This document shows, piece after piece, positions 1 to 10,989 of a stretch of 64,000 bases of DNA. The notes beneath the pieces are model-generated. The model made no database searches, was not told the origin of the DNA, and worked only from the letters and a program-made list of their open reading frames with translations. Made by a program: the position numbers and the translations under genes. Source of the stretch: Euryodendron excelsum (Eukaryota > Streptophyta > Magnoliopsida > Ericales > Pentaphylacaceae); the NCBI GenBank assembly GCA_033060915.1, contig CM065381.1:31971336-32035335 (forward strand), in the 5' to 3' direction. Positions within the stretch are counted from its first letter, which is position 1. The number at the start of each line of letters is the position of its first letter.

Positions 1-3000
1 GAAGCTTGAAGACAACTCTTGAAGACTGAAGACGAAGATCAAGACCGAAGACCGAAGAAAGCAAGGCGCTCAAAATAACAAGACATACGGTAGGCTCCCT
101 ATTTAAATTTCTACACTTCCCCCCTCTCTCTTCTCTCTCCTAACCCACTTGGGTTTTCTCTATTTTAATCCCCCATCTCTTTCCCCCCCTTTCTTTGCAT
201 GCTTGAAACAAGAGGATTCCCGGTCCATGTGTAAGATTGGGCTATTGGAGAGCCACCATGCCGGGGGCTTTCTTCTAGTCTAACCAGAGACCACGTGGGT
301 CCGGCCCCCTTGATTATGTGGTGAAGCCTTAGCCTTGTATGTTCACGACCCCAAATTGCATTGTGCATATCATAGTCTTGCATCTTCCAAAACTCATTTT
401 CAAACTCGTTTTCAAAATTGTTTTCAAACTTGTTTTCAAAATTGCATCAAAATCTCTTTTCAAAAACTTGTTTTCAAAACCACAATTCTAGGGTGATTCT
501 AGCCTTTCCATGGCTAGGGTTACTTTAGAAAAGTGTTACATTAAAAGTGACTTTTATGGTCCATATTTTCAAATCTTATTGTTTTCCAAAACCACTTTCT
601 TAAAGTGGTTCTAGCCTTCTCATGGCTAGAATCGCTTTAGGGAAGTGAGACATTTTTATACCTTCTAAAAACCCTTTTTCCAAATCCCTCCTCCTAAAAA
701 TCTCTTTTCCAACGTGCCTTCCAAAAAGTTCCTCTTTCCAAAGTTTTTTTTTTTAAAAAACTCCCTCCAAAATCTATTTTTCAAAACTCCCTTCTTCAAC
801 TCCTTTCCGAAACTCTTTCCCCTCAAAATTCACTTTCTAAAAACATTTCCTAAATTCACTTTCCTAAAAAACTCTCTCCAACAATCTCCTTCCAAAAATC
901 TTTCTAAAATACTCTCTTTTCAAAATCTTCCTTCTAGAAACTCTCCTCTCTACGATTTCCTTTCAAAATCTATGTTTCCAAAAACACACTTTTTAAAAAC
1001 TCCTTCGCTCCAAAAATCTTTCTAAAAACTCTCTTTCCAAATTCACTTTCCAAAAACTCCTCCCTAGGATTCCCCTCTAGAAAACCTTCGTTTCCAAAAA
1101 CGCACTTTCTAAAAACCCTTTCCTTGGAGCCCAAGTCAAGCCCTAGAACCCACGATTAGGAAACCCTAATTTTCTTTCCAAAAACATGATTTTCAAACTT
1201 TGCCCCAAACCTAGGTTTCCAAAATCTCTTGTTTTCACACCCAAAACTATACATGTTTTCAAAACCTATTTTTTACGTCGAAACTATAATTTTCCGAATC
1301 TAGGGTTTCTAGAAACATCCCTTTCCAAATCCTTGCCAAGTCCTATCTTCCCTTTAGAAAACTAAATCTAATTTACCCGTTTAGGAAACTAGATCCTATC
1401 CTCCGTTTTTTGAAACAAAATCAAACATTCTCTTTTCTAAACAAAATCCAATCCCTTCCTAACCCAACTTTTTCTTAATTCAAATCCTTCCTAGACTTCC
1501 ACTTTCCTAAACCTTAAGTTTCCAAAAGTTGAACATAAAAATCTTTCCTAAATTTTAAAATTCAACTTTCAAATCTTTCCTAATTCGACCCTTTCCTAAT
1601 TCTATCTTCTTTTCAAACCTTAACTTTTAAAATCCAAGTTTTCAAATCTTTCCTAAACTTAACCTTTACTAATTTCAAGATTTTCTAAAACTTAAACTCT
1701 AAAACTTTCCAATTTTCAAAACTTTCCTTTTTCAAACCTTTCCAAATTCTAAACTTTTCAATTTTCAAAACTTCCCTATTTCAAAACTTTCCTAATTTGG
1801 GAACTTTCCTAATTTGAAAACCTTTCCTATTTTGAAAACTTTCTAAATTCGAAACTTTCTTAATTCAAAACTTTCCTAAAGTTGAAACATTCCAAATTCA
1901 AAGCTTTCCTAAGTTGAAACTTTCCTAATTCCAAAACTTTCCTAAATCGAACTTTTCCTAATTCAAACATTTCCTAAATCCAACCTTTCCTAATCTCCTA
2001 AACCTTCCAAGTCGAGTCAAACCTTTCCTAAGTCTAGGTTTCTTAAATCTCCATCTTTCCAAAACCAAGTCTTTCCAAAATCCATCTTTCCAAAGCTAGT
2101 CCAATCTTCTCAATTTCAATTTCCAATCTCCTCTTCTAATTTCAAATCAAACATTCTATTTTCAATCGGACTCTTGTCCGAACTACGACTGACCTGATTC
2201 CCCCAAAGGGATACGTAGGCAACCTTCATAGGTGCGGTCACAACACTTTTCAAACTTTCAATTTCACCCTCATGGGTGCGGTTTCTACATTTTTTCAAAT
2301 CCCAAATTCCAATCTATCTTCAAAATTCCAATTTCAAAATTTCTATTTCTAAATTTTCAAACTTTCCAATTTCAATTCCATCTCTTCAAATCTATTTTCA
2401 AATCAAATCAAATCAAATCTTTTTTCCAATCTATTTTCTAAATTAATTCTCTTCTATTGCACTTGCATATCATGCATCATATTTTTTAAGCATTGTTTTT
2501 CAAAGTGAATAGGATTGAACATATGTTAATTAAAGACTCTCATAGGTGAATCTAGGGTAGATTGACATGTAGGTACCGAAAGGGTGGGGTAGGGTGATAG
2601 CTTAGTGTGTCTTCCCTACACGTAACCAACCTCCGAACCTAGGATCACTGTTTTCAAAGACCAAAACGGAGTTATTTTTCAAAAAGGGCTAAATGTTTTC
2701 CAAAGGATGCCAAACAATCTGTTTTCTTAAAAACCCTCTCTTGAGAAGATATTTTCAAAACCTATTTTTCAAAAAACCCTAAGTGTAGTTTTCGGATTAT
2801 GCTTAGTTTTTAGGTGACCTAACTCACCTTAATTAAGTTAGGTGGCGACTCCAAATCTTTTTCAAAAGCCCTTTATTCAAATCAATTTTTTAATTCAAAC
2901 CTAGTCGCACTCATTCTTTTAGGAGGGTGAGTTCTAACGAGAGAGTACAACATTTTTTCCGCTTGTGTGAGTATTCCTCGAGTGCGAAAAATCTAGGCGC

Positions 3001-3004
3001 GACA
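1..3004 (+). mobile_element. Giant Tat/Ogre-like LTR, right-hand 3 kb (LTR1)
   Basis: The segment ends with the family terminus (…AATCTAGGCGCGACA at 3004) and carries the same blocks, in the same order, as every other copy: GAAGA-rich leader, G-poor pyrimidine tract (about 660-2160), CGGAC-loop-GTCCG hairpin with ATACGTAGGCAACC (2172-2224), the block around ACACGTAACCAACC, and a short hairpin with TGGCGACTCC (2817-2852). The left part lies outside the window. Just past 3004 the sequence is LTR interior of another copy (LTR2), so LTR1 was inserted into LTR2. CCAAC (3005-3009) is the candidate right target duplication, but the left one cannot be seen. It may be a solo LTR or the 3' LTR of a longer element. 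No protein is encoded; the F/K/S-rich frames here come from the skewed base composition. Confidence 0.85.
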
Positions 3005-3029
3005 CCAACCTTAAACATTTCCTAAATGG

Positions 3030-3132
3030 CTGGCGCCACTAGTAGTGGCGCCAAGCCAAAAAATGGCCTAGTGCCACTCCTAGTGGCGCCAATGTAAACT
3101 TTGGCCTGGCGCCACTGCAACAGGCGCCAGTG
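3030..3132 (+). repeat. GGCGCC palindrome cluster upstream of the LTR TATA box
   Basis: Several imperfect palindromes of the form GGCGCCAC-(T)AGTAGT-GGCGCC and TGGCGCCACTGCAACAGGCGCC are packed in about 100 bp. Equivalent clusters lie at 10815-10895, 27065-27115, 42785-42910 and, on the reverse orientation, 30885-30985 and 37378-37480. Their fixed place before the TATA box suggests a promoter element; the binding factor is unknown. Confidence 0.7.
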
Positions 3133-3144
3133 TTGTCTAACCTC

Positions 3145-3152
3145 TATAAATA
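3145..3152 (+). promoter_or_regulatory. LTR promoter TATA box (LTR2)
   Basis: TATAAATA sits directly after a cluster of GGCGCC palindromes (3031-3130) and before the AAACCCTA-rich leader. The same arrangement recurs at the matching place in the other LTRs. If used, transcripts would start about 30 bp downstream, leaving over 3 kb of R-U5 sequence before the LTR end. Confidence 0.75.
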
Positions 3153-6100
3153 CAGGGCCTCTTCCAGCGCTTTAAGGGTCCGCAAATTCAACCTAAAAAT
3201 CATATAATTCAATATACAGAGCTCGAGCACCTCCAAAACCCTAGCCACCACACACTAAACCCTAGCCTCCCATACACTCATACACACCCCCATACACTCA
3301 TACACTAGCCTTCAACCCTCTTTTGATGACTTGAAGACCTACAACATAAAGCTTGAAGACAACTCTTGAAGATCGAAGACGAAGATCAAGACGAAGACCA
3401 AAGAAAGCAAGGTGCGCAAAATAACAAGACATACGGTAGGCTCCCTATTCAAATTTTCGCACTTCCCCCCTCTCTCTTCTCTCTCCTAACCCACTTGGGT
3501 TTTCTCTATTTTAATCCCCCATCTCTTTCCCCCCTTTCTTTGCATGCTTGAAACAAGGGAACTCCCGGTCTATGTGTAGGATTAGACTATTGGAGAGTCA
3601 TCGTGTCGGGGGCTTTCTTCTAGTCTAACTAGAGACCACGTGGGTTCGGCCCCCTTGATTATGTGATGAAGCCTTAGCCTTGTATGTTCACGACCCCAAA
3701 ATTGCATTGTGCATATCATGATCTTGCATCTTCCAAAAATTGTTTTCAAAGTTGTTTTCAAAATCGTTTTCAAACTCGTTTTCAAAATTGCATCAAAATC
3801 TCCTTTTTCAAAACTTGTTTTCAAAATCACAATCCTAGGGTGATTCTAGCTTTTCCATGGCTAAGGTCGCTTTAGGAAAGTTTTACATTTAAAAGGACCG
3901 ATGCGGTCCATATTTTCAAATCTCCTTGTTTTCAAAACCACTTTCTTAAAGTGCTTCTAGCCCTCTTATGGTTAGAATTGCTTTAGGACAGTGAGACGTT
4001 TTTACACTTTCCAAAATCTTCGTTTCCAAAGACTCTCTTTCCAAAATATTTCCTCTAGAAACTCCTCTCTAGGATTTCCTTCCAAAACTTTGGTTTCTAA
4101 AAACGCGCTTTCCAAAAATTCCTTCTCTTTAAAATCTTTTTTCAAAAACTCTATCTTCAAATTCACTTTCCAAAAACTCTTCCCTAGGATTCCCTTCTAG
4201 AAAACCTTCGTTTCCAAAAATGCACTTTCCAAAAATCCTCTTTTCTTAAAGTCCAAGTCAAGCTCTAGAACCCACAATTAGGAAACCCTAATCTTCTTCC
4301 CAAAAACATGGTTTTCAAACTTTGCTCCAAGCCTAGGTTTCCAAAACCTCTTGTTTTCACATCCAAACTATACATGTTTCCAAAACCTCTTTTCTACGTT
4401 AAAATTCTACACTTTCAAATCTTGGGTTTCTAGAATCTCCCTTTTCAAATTCTTGCCAAATCCTATCTTCCCTTTAGGAAATCGAATCAAATATTCCCAT
4501 TTAGGAAACCAAATCCAATCCTCCGTTTTTGGAAACGAAATCAAATTTTCTCTTTTAGAAACCAAATCCAATCCGTTCCTAATCCAACTCTTTCCTAATT
4601 CAAATCCTTCCTAAACTTTCACTCTCCTAAATCTTAAGTTTCCAAAACGTGAATATAAAAATCTTTCAAATCTTTCCTAATTCAACCCTTTCCTAATTCT
4701 ACCCTCTTTTCAAATCTTAACTTTTCAAACCTAAGTTTTCAAACTTTTCATAAATTCAAACTTTTCCTAAATCTCGAGATTTTCTAAAACTCTAAAACTT
4801 TCTAAATCCTAAACTTTCTAAATTTCAAATCTTTCCAATTTCAAATCTTTCTAAACTCTAAACCTTCCTAAAACTTCAAAACTCTCTTAACTCAAAACTT
4901 TCTTAAGTTGAAACTTTCCTAATTCAAAACATTTCTAAACCCAGTACTTTCCTATTTCAAAACCTTTTTTCAAAACTTCCCTATTTTCAAAGCTTCCTTA
5001 TTTTCCAAACATTCCAATTTTCAAAACCTCTCTATTTCAAAACTTTCCTAATTTGGGAACTTTCCTAATTTGAAAACCTTTCCTATTTCGAAAACTTTCT
5101 AAATCCGAAACTTTCTTAATCCAAAACTTTCCTAAGTTGAAACTTTCTTAAACTCCAAACTTTCCTAATTTCAACTCTTTCCAAAAATGAAACTTTCCTA
5201 ATTCGGAACTTTCCTAAATTGGACCTTTCCGAATTTGAACCTTTCCTAAATCTAATCTTTCTTAAACTCTCGAGTCTTTCCTAAGTCTCATCTTTCCTAA
5301 GTCTAGGTTTCCTAAAACCAAGTCTTTCTAAAATCAATCTTTCCAAAGTAAGTCCAATCTTTTCAATTTCAATTTCCAATCTCCTCTTCTAATTTCAAAT
5401 CAACTTCAATTTCCAATTCAATCTCTTTTTCAAATCAACTCTTCTATTTTCAATCGGACTCCGGTCCGAACTACGACTGACCTGATTCCTCCAAAAGAAT
5501 ACGTAGGCAACCTTCATAGGTGCGGTCACAACGCTTTTCAAACTTTTAATTCCACCCTCATGGGTGCGGTCTCCACATTTTTCAAGTCTCAAATTCCAAT
5601 CTATTTTCAAACTTCCAATTTCAAAATTTCTATTTTCAAATTTCTACTTTCAATTTTCAAACTTTCCAATTTCAATTCCATCTCTTCAAATCTATTTTCA
5701 AATCAAATCAATTTCAAATCAATCTCTTTCCAAATCTATTTTTCAATTCTCTTAACTTGCACTTGCATATCATGCATCATGATAATTTATAAACATTGTT
5801 TTTCTAAAGTGAATAGGATTGAACTATAGTTAGTTGAAGACTCTCATAGGTGAATCTAGGGTAGATTGACATGTAGGTACCAAAAAGGCGGGGTAGGGTG
5901 ATGGCTTAGTGCATCTTCCCTACACGTAACCAACCTCCGAACCTAGGATCACTGTTTTCGAAAGACCAAAAATGAGTTATTTTTCTTAAAAGGGCTAAAT
6001 ATTTTCCAAAGGTTGCCAAACAACCTGTTTTCTTAAAAACCCTCTCTAGAGGTGGTATTTTCAAAAACCTTTTTCCAAAAACCCTAAGTGTAGTCTTTGG

Positions 6101-6309
6101 ATTATTCTTAGTTTTTAGGTGACCTAACTCACCTTAATCAAGTTAGGTGGCGACTCCAAATCTTTTTCAAAAACCCTTTATTTCAAATCCATTTTCAATT
6201 CAAACTTAGTCGCACTCATTCTTTTAGGAGGGTGAGTTCTAACGAGAGAGTACAGCATTTTTCCCGCTTGTGTGAGTATTCCTCGAGTACGAAAAATCTG
6301 GGTGCGACA

Positions 6310-6479
6310 GTCATACATATACCTAGCTACAAAGATCATAAATATATCTGTCTATCCATATATCTGAGTACTATAAATATTCATCCTTATAAAAAAACTT
6401 GCAGAATAAAACTATCTAACATCAATACATCTTAGGAACAAGGGGCAAAAAGGATCAGAATCTCTATAAGGGGCATCTA
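6310..6479 (+). mobile_element. E1 internal region downstream of the antisense PMD gene
   Basis: This stretch aligns with 22229-22369 of E2 (shared CCTAG…AAAGATCATAAAT and GGGGCATCTATCA). It is the 3' flank of the antisense PMD gene and contains no ORF of its own. The rest of E1's internal region lies to the left of the inserted LTR2, outside the window. Confidence 0.7.
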
Positions 6480-8314
6480 TCATAGGTCGAAGTCAATATC
6501 ATCTGGATCAAAATCCTCGAAACCCGGCATCGGAGGAGGGGGATAACTACTCGAAGCACCACCATCCTACAGGGAAGATAAAACCGAAATCAGCTGCATA
6601 TAAAAGAAACTAAGCAACAGCAGAGCAAGAAGAAGCAAAGAAATAATAACACACCCCCCCACCGCCCATCTGAGATAACCGAGCTGTTAGGGAAGCTACC
6701 TCGGCCTGATACTGATCTCGCTCCATCTGGTACTGGTCTCTCTGGTCTCTCACAGCAGTAAACTCAGCCTAGGGCACATATCCTCCAGCACGGTGCCACA
6801 AGTCAACCACCTCCTAGCCAACAGTGTACCCGCCGACCACCACCTCAAACCGAGTGAAGGCACCGACCGAATAAGCCCCAAAGTGCGCAGCATAATCTAT
6901 ATCTAGAGGAAGCAAGAACTCGGCACCTGCTTGACGCTCCTGATAAGGGATAGGCACTCCCGCCACCAAGGCCCCAAACATATACTCTGGTGGAGCTCCT
7001 GCTGATCAAAACTCCTCATGAAACTACCGCCAGTGACACTCTCCAAGATAGGACTCCCAAGTGTCATCACTGAGAAAAGCAACTTTTAACAGGGACAATG
7101 GGACCAAGTACTGGACTGTCTCATAATGGACTGATCCAATGAAGGGCCGCCAGGTCACATCCCTCGCCTCAATCAGCTCCAGGTTAGCCCGGAGCGTCAC
7201 AAAGTCAGTAATCTCCGATCGCTGGGCTACTCGGTCACGAGCCCACCTCAAAGCGGGAGGATAGAGATCATCCTCAACAACTGCAGGGCAATGAACAGGA
7301 AGGTACTCGTAGCTCCACCAGACGAGGAAAGGCCAGAAGCTAGTCATGTTACCCCAACAAGAAGAAGTCCGAATCCGCATCAACCGAAGGAAGCAGCCAA
7401 AGGAGAAGGACCCCCAGTCCAGCTCAGATGATCAGCTACTATACTCACCAAACGACACGGCACGAGTGACTTGTTGTTGTTGCAGAAGCAGCTAAAGATA
7501 ATATACAACACAAGTCGCCGTCTCATTATATCCCGCATGGCAGGCGATGGCTCAGAAGCAAAAGTGCGGTCATCCTAACTGATCCACGAGACTGGGAAGG
7601 AAGAACGCTCAGAAGGAGGCAAGTCTAACAGTAAACAGGCCTCGTCCCTACTAACTGGATGCAGGGTAATCCGCCGGCCGACAAAAGAGAGCCCTGTAAT
7701 AATCGCCCAATCCAAAGGAGTAGGACCTAACTCGAAACCGACAAAATGGAAGGTCTCAGTCTCCCCGAACCACCTCTCAACAAGCGCCAGTACTAAATGC
7801 CGGTTCAGGCGGTTAGCCTGTAATCCCATGAAAGTGCCAAATCCGATCTCTGCCAAGAAGGCACGATATGATGGGCAGCCCGCTGCATGGTCACAAAAAC
7901 CTGATGAACAACCCCTCTGAAAGCTGTATGTACTCGCGGAAGCGGTAAGTGCTGTCTAGAATACACACTGGGGTGACAAGCAAGATCCCCAAGTGGTGGG
8001 ACATCCGGTATCTGCAGATCTCCCAAGTCATCGTCCGTCTGCCTATGCCTTGAAGAAGCTCTCCCATAACCGGTCACCTGATCCCCAAGGCCCGGTACCT
8101 CCTCCTTAGCATCAATCTCCTCAGCAAAAGCCTGCTCAACCGGAGGAAAAGGGTCGACAGGTAGCCTACTCCCCTGCCCACTTTGACTGGATGAAGATCG
8201 TCCGGTAGATCGTCGACTACCTCAAGGTCGACTAGAGCCGCCAGTAGAATCTGTCCGGGCCGCCTTCCCCGAGCAGCGTCTCCTCTCAGAACTGTCATCA
8301 CCCGTGTCTGCCAT
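6480..8314 (-). pseudogene. Antisense plant mobile domain (PMD, aminotransferase-like) gene, copy in E1, broken
   Basis: Reading on the minus strand, the ATG at 8314 opens with MADTGDDSSERR and a Ser/Arg-rich stretch. The PMD core follows (GFGTFMGLQANRLNRHLVLA, PTPLDWAIITGLSFVGRR), then VWWSYEYLPV near 7320, a glutamine-rich probable helix (about 6690-6780) and an acidic end DFDPDDIDFDL with a stop at 6480-6482. The coding part is split by an 88-bp intron (6567-6654; donor GG|GTGTGT, acceptor TAG|GATGG). The full length would be about 585 residues. This copy has a frameshift near 7850 and further stops or shifts near 7565, 7020 and 6770, so it is not translatable as one protein. PMD proteins such as Arabidopsis MAIN and MAIL1 are nuclear and linked to transposon silencing; the role of a retrotransposon-borne one is unknown. 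It lies antisense to the element's genomic strand. Confidence 0.85.
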
Positions 8315-8315
8315 C

Positions 8316-9199
8316 CTGGAAAAGTAAGCCAAGGTAAGAGATGTCAACAAACCATGCATGCAATTCAAATAATAGTAAAATAAAATAAACGATTAACACA
8401 AGCAAAACAAATGAAGGATTTCGAATAACAAATCAAAAACAAAATTTCTACACATCTTGATTTTCTAATTTTCAAATCACATCTCAAGGGTTTTCTGTCT
8501 TTTTCCTTCAAAAAGATTTCATTTCTAAAAACTTTTTCTAACTCTTCCCCTAATTTCTAAAAATTCCGACAGAGTTCCGTTTAAAAATGGCCCATACAAC
8601 ACCCATGACATCAACACAAAATATGAAATGTGCACTTTCCAACGCAACAATCACATGACAATGGCACCCGTGCGCACTTTTCAATCTTTCAAAATTTTCA
8701 AACACATGTTTTATTTTTTCCAATAAATCCATTGTTTTCAAAAAATGTCTTAAATTTTTCAAAATCACCCCAAATGTTTTCTAAAATATTCCAATCTTTT
8801 TCAAATTTCAAACTTTAAAAATTTCATCAATTTCTTGAGTTTTTCCATTTTTCTAAATTTTCTAAGTATTTTCCTGTTTTTTAAAAAATAAAAAATTCAC
8901 CGAGTTTTCAAAAAATCACGAAACTTCATACGGTTGTTAAACATATTTTTTTAAGGCACATTGCACAAAAACATAGCTAGAAAACCCAATACCCATGCCT
9001 ATAGGAACAAATTTCCTATTCTTGCAGAAAACCCCCTTCACATATTCGCATATAATCACTCAAATTCAATCAAAGAATCATCAAAATGCAAAAACAACAT
9101 CACCAAAGTGTTCAAAGCATAACAAAACATCAATTTCCACTATTCACATGATTCAAACGAAGTTCTACGCATCAAAATCAACAAAATTTGAAAACTCAC
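8316..9199 (-). other. 5'-UTR intron of the antisense PMD gene (E1)
   Basis: On the minus strand the donor AGA|GTGAGT lies at 9199 and the acceptor TTCCAG|GATGG at 8316-8317, one base before the ATG. The intron is 884 bp and AT-rich. The same two sites are conserved in E2 (888 bp) and E3 (877 bp), which supports real splicing rather than chance GT/AG pairs. Confidence 0.75.
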
Positions 9200-9497
9200 T
9201 CTTTGGAAGTTCTCCGGCAAAATCTTCTCCTCCGGCGACTTTTTCGGCGACTTGGTCTCATTCCGGCAATCACCCATGGTCTCCAAGAGGTGTCCCTTCA
9301 AGGTTCAAGTCAAGTCTCACGCAGAACTTCTCGGATTTGAAGAAATTTTTCCAAAGTGCCGCGGCTGTTCGAACCAGAAATTTTCTAGTTTTAACTTTAA
9401 GCCTGGCGCCACTAGTAGAGGCGCCAGTCCTTTTTCCCAAAGGCACCACTGCTAGTGGCTCCAGTTGCAAAATCTGGGCAGTTTTGCCCTTTTTCCC
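9200..9497 (-). promoter_or_regulatory. Upstream region and non-coding first exon of the antisense PMD gene (E1)
   Basis: This stretch is present upstream of exon 2 in all three copies. It includes a possible short upstream frame (ATG near 9280, MGDC…) that would hit a stop soon after splicing, and GGCGCC-type palindromes at 9403-9462 like those before the LTR TATA boxes. No clear TATA box was found on the minus strand. The stretch ends at a deletion that fuses it directly to the interior of the 3' LTR, removing the polypurine tract. Confidence 0.55.
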
Positions 9498-9508
9498 GCC
9501 CCTCTCTT

Positions 9509-9860
9509 GAGACAGTTTATTCCTCGAGACGGTTCCAATCCAGTCACGTCTCTTCGAAGACGGTAAGTCCCCTTTCCAACCTCTCTCTCGAGACAGTTTA
9601 TTCCTCGAGACGGTTCCAATCCAGGCACGTCTTTTCGGAGACGGTAAGACCCCTTTCCAACCCCTCTCTCGAGACAGTTTATTCCTCGAGACGGTTCCAA
9701 TCCAGACACGTCTTTTCGAAGACAGTAAGTCCTCTTTCCAATCCCTCTCTCGAGACAGTTTATTCCTCGAGACGGTTCCAATCCAAGCATGTCTTTTTGA
9801 AGACAGTAAGTCCCCCTTCCAATCCCTCTCTCGAGACAGTTTATTCCTCGAGACAGTCCG
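9509..9860 (+). repeat. 81-bp minisatellite in LTR U3
   Basis: GAGACAGTTTATTCC recurs at 9509, 9590, 9671, 9752 and 9833, an exact 81-bp period over four full units and a partial one. Each unit contains two short palindromes (CTCGAG-centred and CGTCTTTTCGAAGACG-like) and a GGTAAGTCC string. Because 81 is divisible by three, long frames open on both strands with a 27-residue repeat; these are not genes. Confidence 0.95.
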
Positions 9861-10074
9861 AGTAGCGAAAATACTCATAAAGCCGTTAGAGTAGCGGAAA
9901 TACTCACAAATAGGTCGATATAGGGAATTGCCAACAAACCCCTGTGTCACGACGACCGCCGTCAGAGTGACGGAAACACTCAAAACCCAGGTCAACACCA
10001 GTGTCTGTTAGCCCACTTCGGTGAAAAAAATGACGAAACTACCCCTTGGACCTTTTCCGAGACTTTCCGGTCAA

Positions 10075-10620
10075 GATGACCATTTTGCCCCTAGGCATCC
10101 GAACACCCTGGGAACCACACCGGCTCTGGGTATCAAACCAATAACCCTCTGAGAATACTTCTTATAGTATTCTCAGTCCTCATCTACCTTTCCGAATCAT
10201 TCCAAGTCAGTTCCGGCCAACCCGGTACAAAATGACCGTTTTGCCCCTAGTGAGCCGGTCTCCTTTTCCGACCACACCGACTCTGGGTATCAAACCGGTA
10301 ACCCCCTGAGACTACTATTTATAGTATTCTCTACCTCCCTTTATCTTTTCGGACCATTCCGAGTCAGTTCCGGCGAACTCGATACAAAATGACCGTTTTG
10401 CCCCTGGTGGGCCGGTCTCCTTTTCCGACCACACCGGCTCTGGGTATCAAACCGGAAACCATTGGGAACATTCTGAATAATGTTTCCAGATCCCAAGTCT
10501 TCTTCCAGGACAGTCTGAGTTTGTCCTGGCAGTTTCCCGGTCCGATTGACCATTTTGCCCCTAAAGGCCCGGTCCACCCTTCTGACACATCCTATTCTCA
10601 TTTTTGAAGTCAAATACCTC
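10075..10620 (+). repeat. About 155-bp tandem repeat, four units, LTR U3
   Basis: The string (C/G)TTTTGCCCCT preceded by AAAATGACC recurs near 10083, 10234, 10394 and 10552, each followed by a CCGGTCTCC…CACACCGGCTCTGGGTATCAAACC block in most units. CAAAATGACCGTTTTG is self-complementary. The same array occurs in the other LTRs with three or four units (for example 31237-31560, 37731-38215, 42230-42560, 55678-56000). Confidence 0.85.
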
Positions 10621-10905
10621 TAGGACACTATTCTAAGTGTTCTTGCTTTTTTTCGGCCTTCTGGGTCATTCCCGGTCTTCCAAACTCCTTCTCGGACTTT
10701 CTGAAGTCACTCTTAGTGAAGCCAGGCTAAAAATTGCATGGTAGTCACTAGTACAGGCGCCCAAATCTAGTCAAAGATACGTTGCTTGCTAACCTTAATA
10801 GTTTCCTAATTGTTTGGCGCCACTCCTAGTGGCGCCAGAAGGAGTGGCGCCAGAAGGAATTTTGGCCTGGCGCCACTGCAACAGGCGCTAGTGTATTCCT
10901 CCTTC

Positions 10906-10913
10906 TATAAATA
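10906..10913 (+). promoter_or_regulatory. LTR promoter TATA box (E1 3' LTR)
   Basis: TATAAATA follows the GGCGCC cluster (10815-10895) and is followed by CAGAGCCTC and a telo-box-rich leader, the same layout as in LTR2, E2 and LTR5. Confidence 0.75.
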
Positions 10914-10989
10914 CAGAGCCTCTTCCAACATTTAAAGGATCTGCAAACTCAACCTAAAAATCATATAATTCGATATACAGAGCTCGAGC

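Larger units (their letters stand above)
3005..6309 (+). mobile_element. Giant Tat/Ogre-like LTR, right-hand 3.3 kb (LTR2)
   Basis: It resumes in mid-LTR immediately after LTR1 with the GGCGCC-rich promoter block and TATA box and runs to the terminus GGTGCGACA at 6309. It shares block-by-block similarity with LTR1 (for example 3330-3900 against 1-540). The left half is hidden beyond LTR1 and the window edge. The following bases (GTCAT, 6310-6314) already belong to the 3' part of E1's internal region, so LTR2 is inserted in E1. It could be a solo LTR or the end of a full element. Confidence 0.85.

Noticed and set aside
714..1025. Phe/Lys/Ser-rich frames in the pyrimidine-rich tracts (also 5560-5829, 13544-13822, 36079-36456)
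   Set aside because: They follow from the G-poor composition, which lacks many stop codons by chance. They differ between copies and match no family.
6480..8314. A host gene encoding a serine/threonine phosphatase 7 long-form or MAIN-like protein
   Set aside because: The PMD sequence resembles such annotations, but it recurs three times at the same place inside one retrotransposon family, antisense and broken, so it is element cargo and not a host locus.
9270..9998. Long minus-strand frame of 242 codons with a 27-residue repeat (TVSRNKLSRERDWKG type), and the plus-strand frame at 9455-9865
   Set aside because: Both are produced by the 81-bp minisatellite (a multiple of three, so frames stay open on both strands) inside an LTR. 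No start context, no conservation of the frame in other copies.
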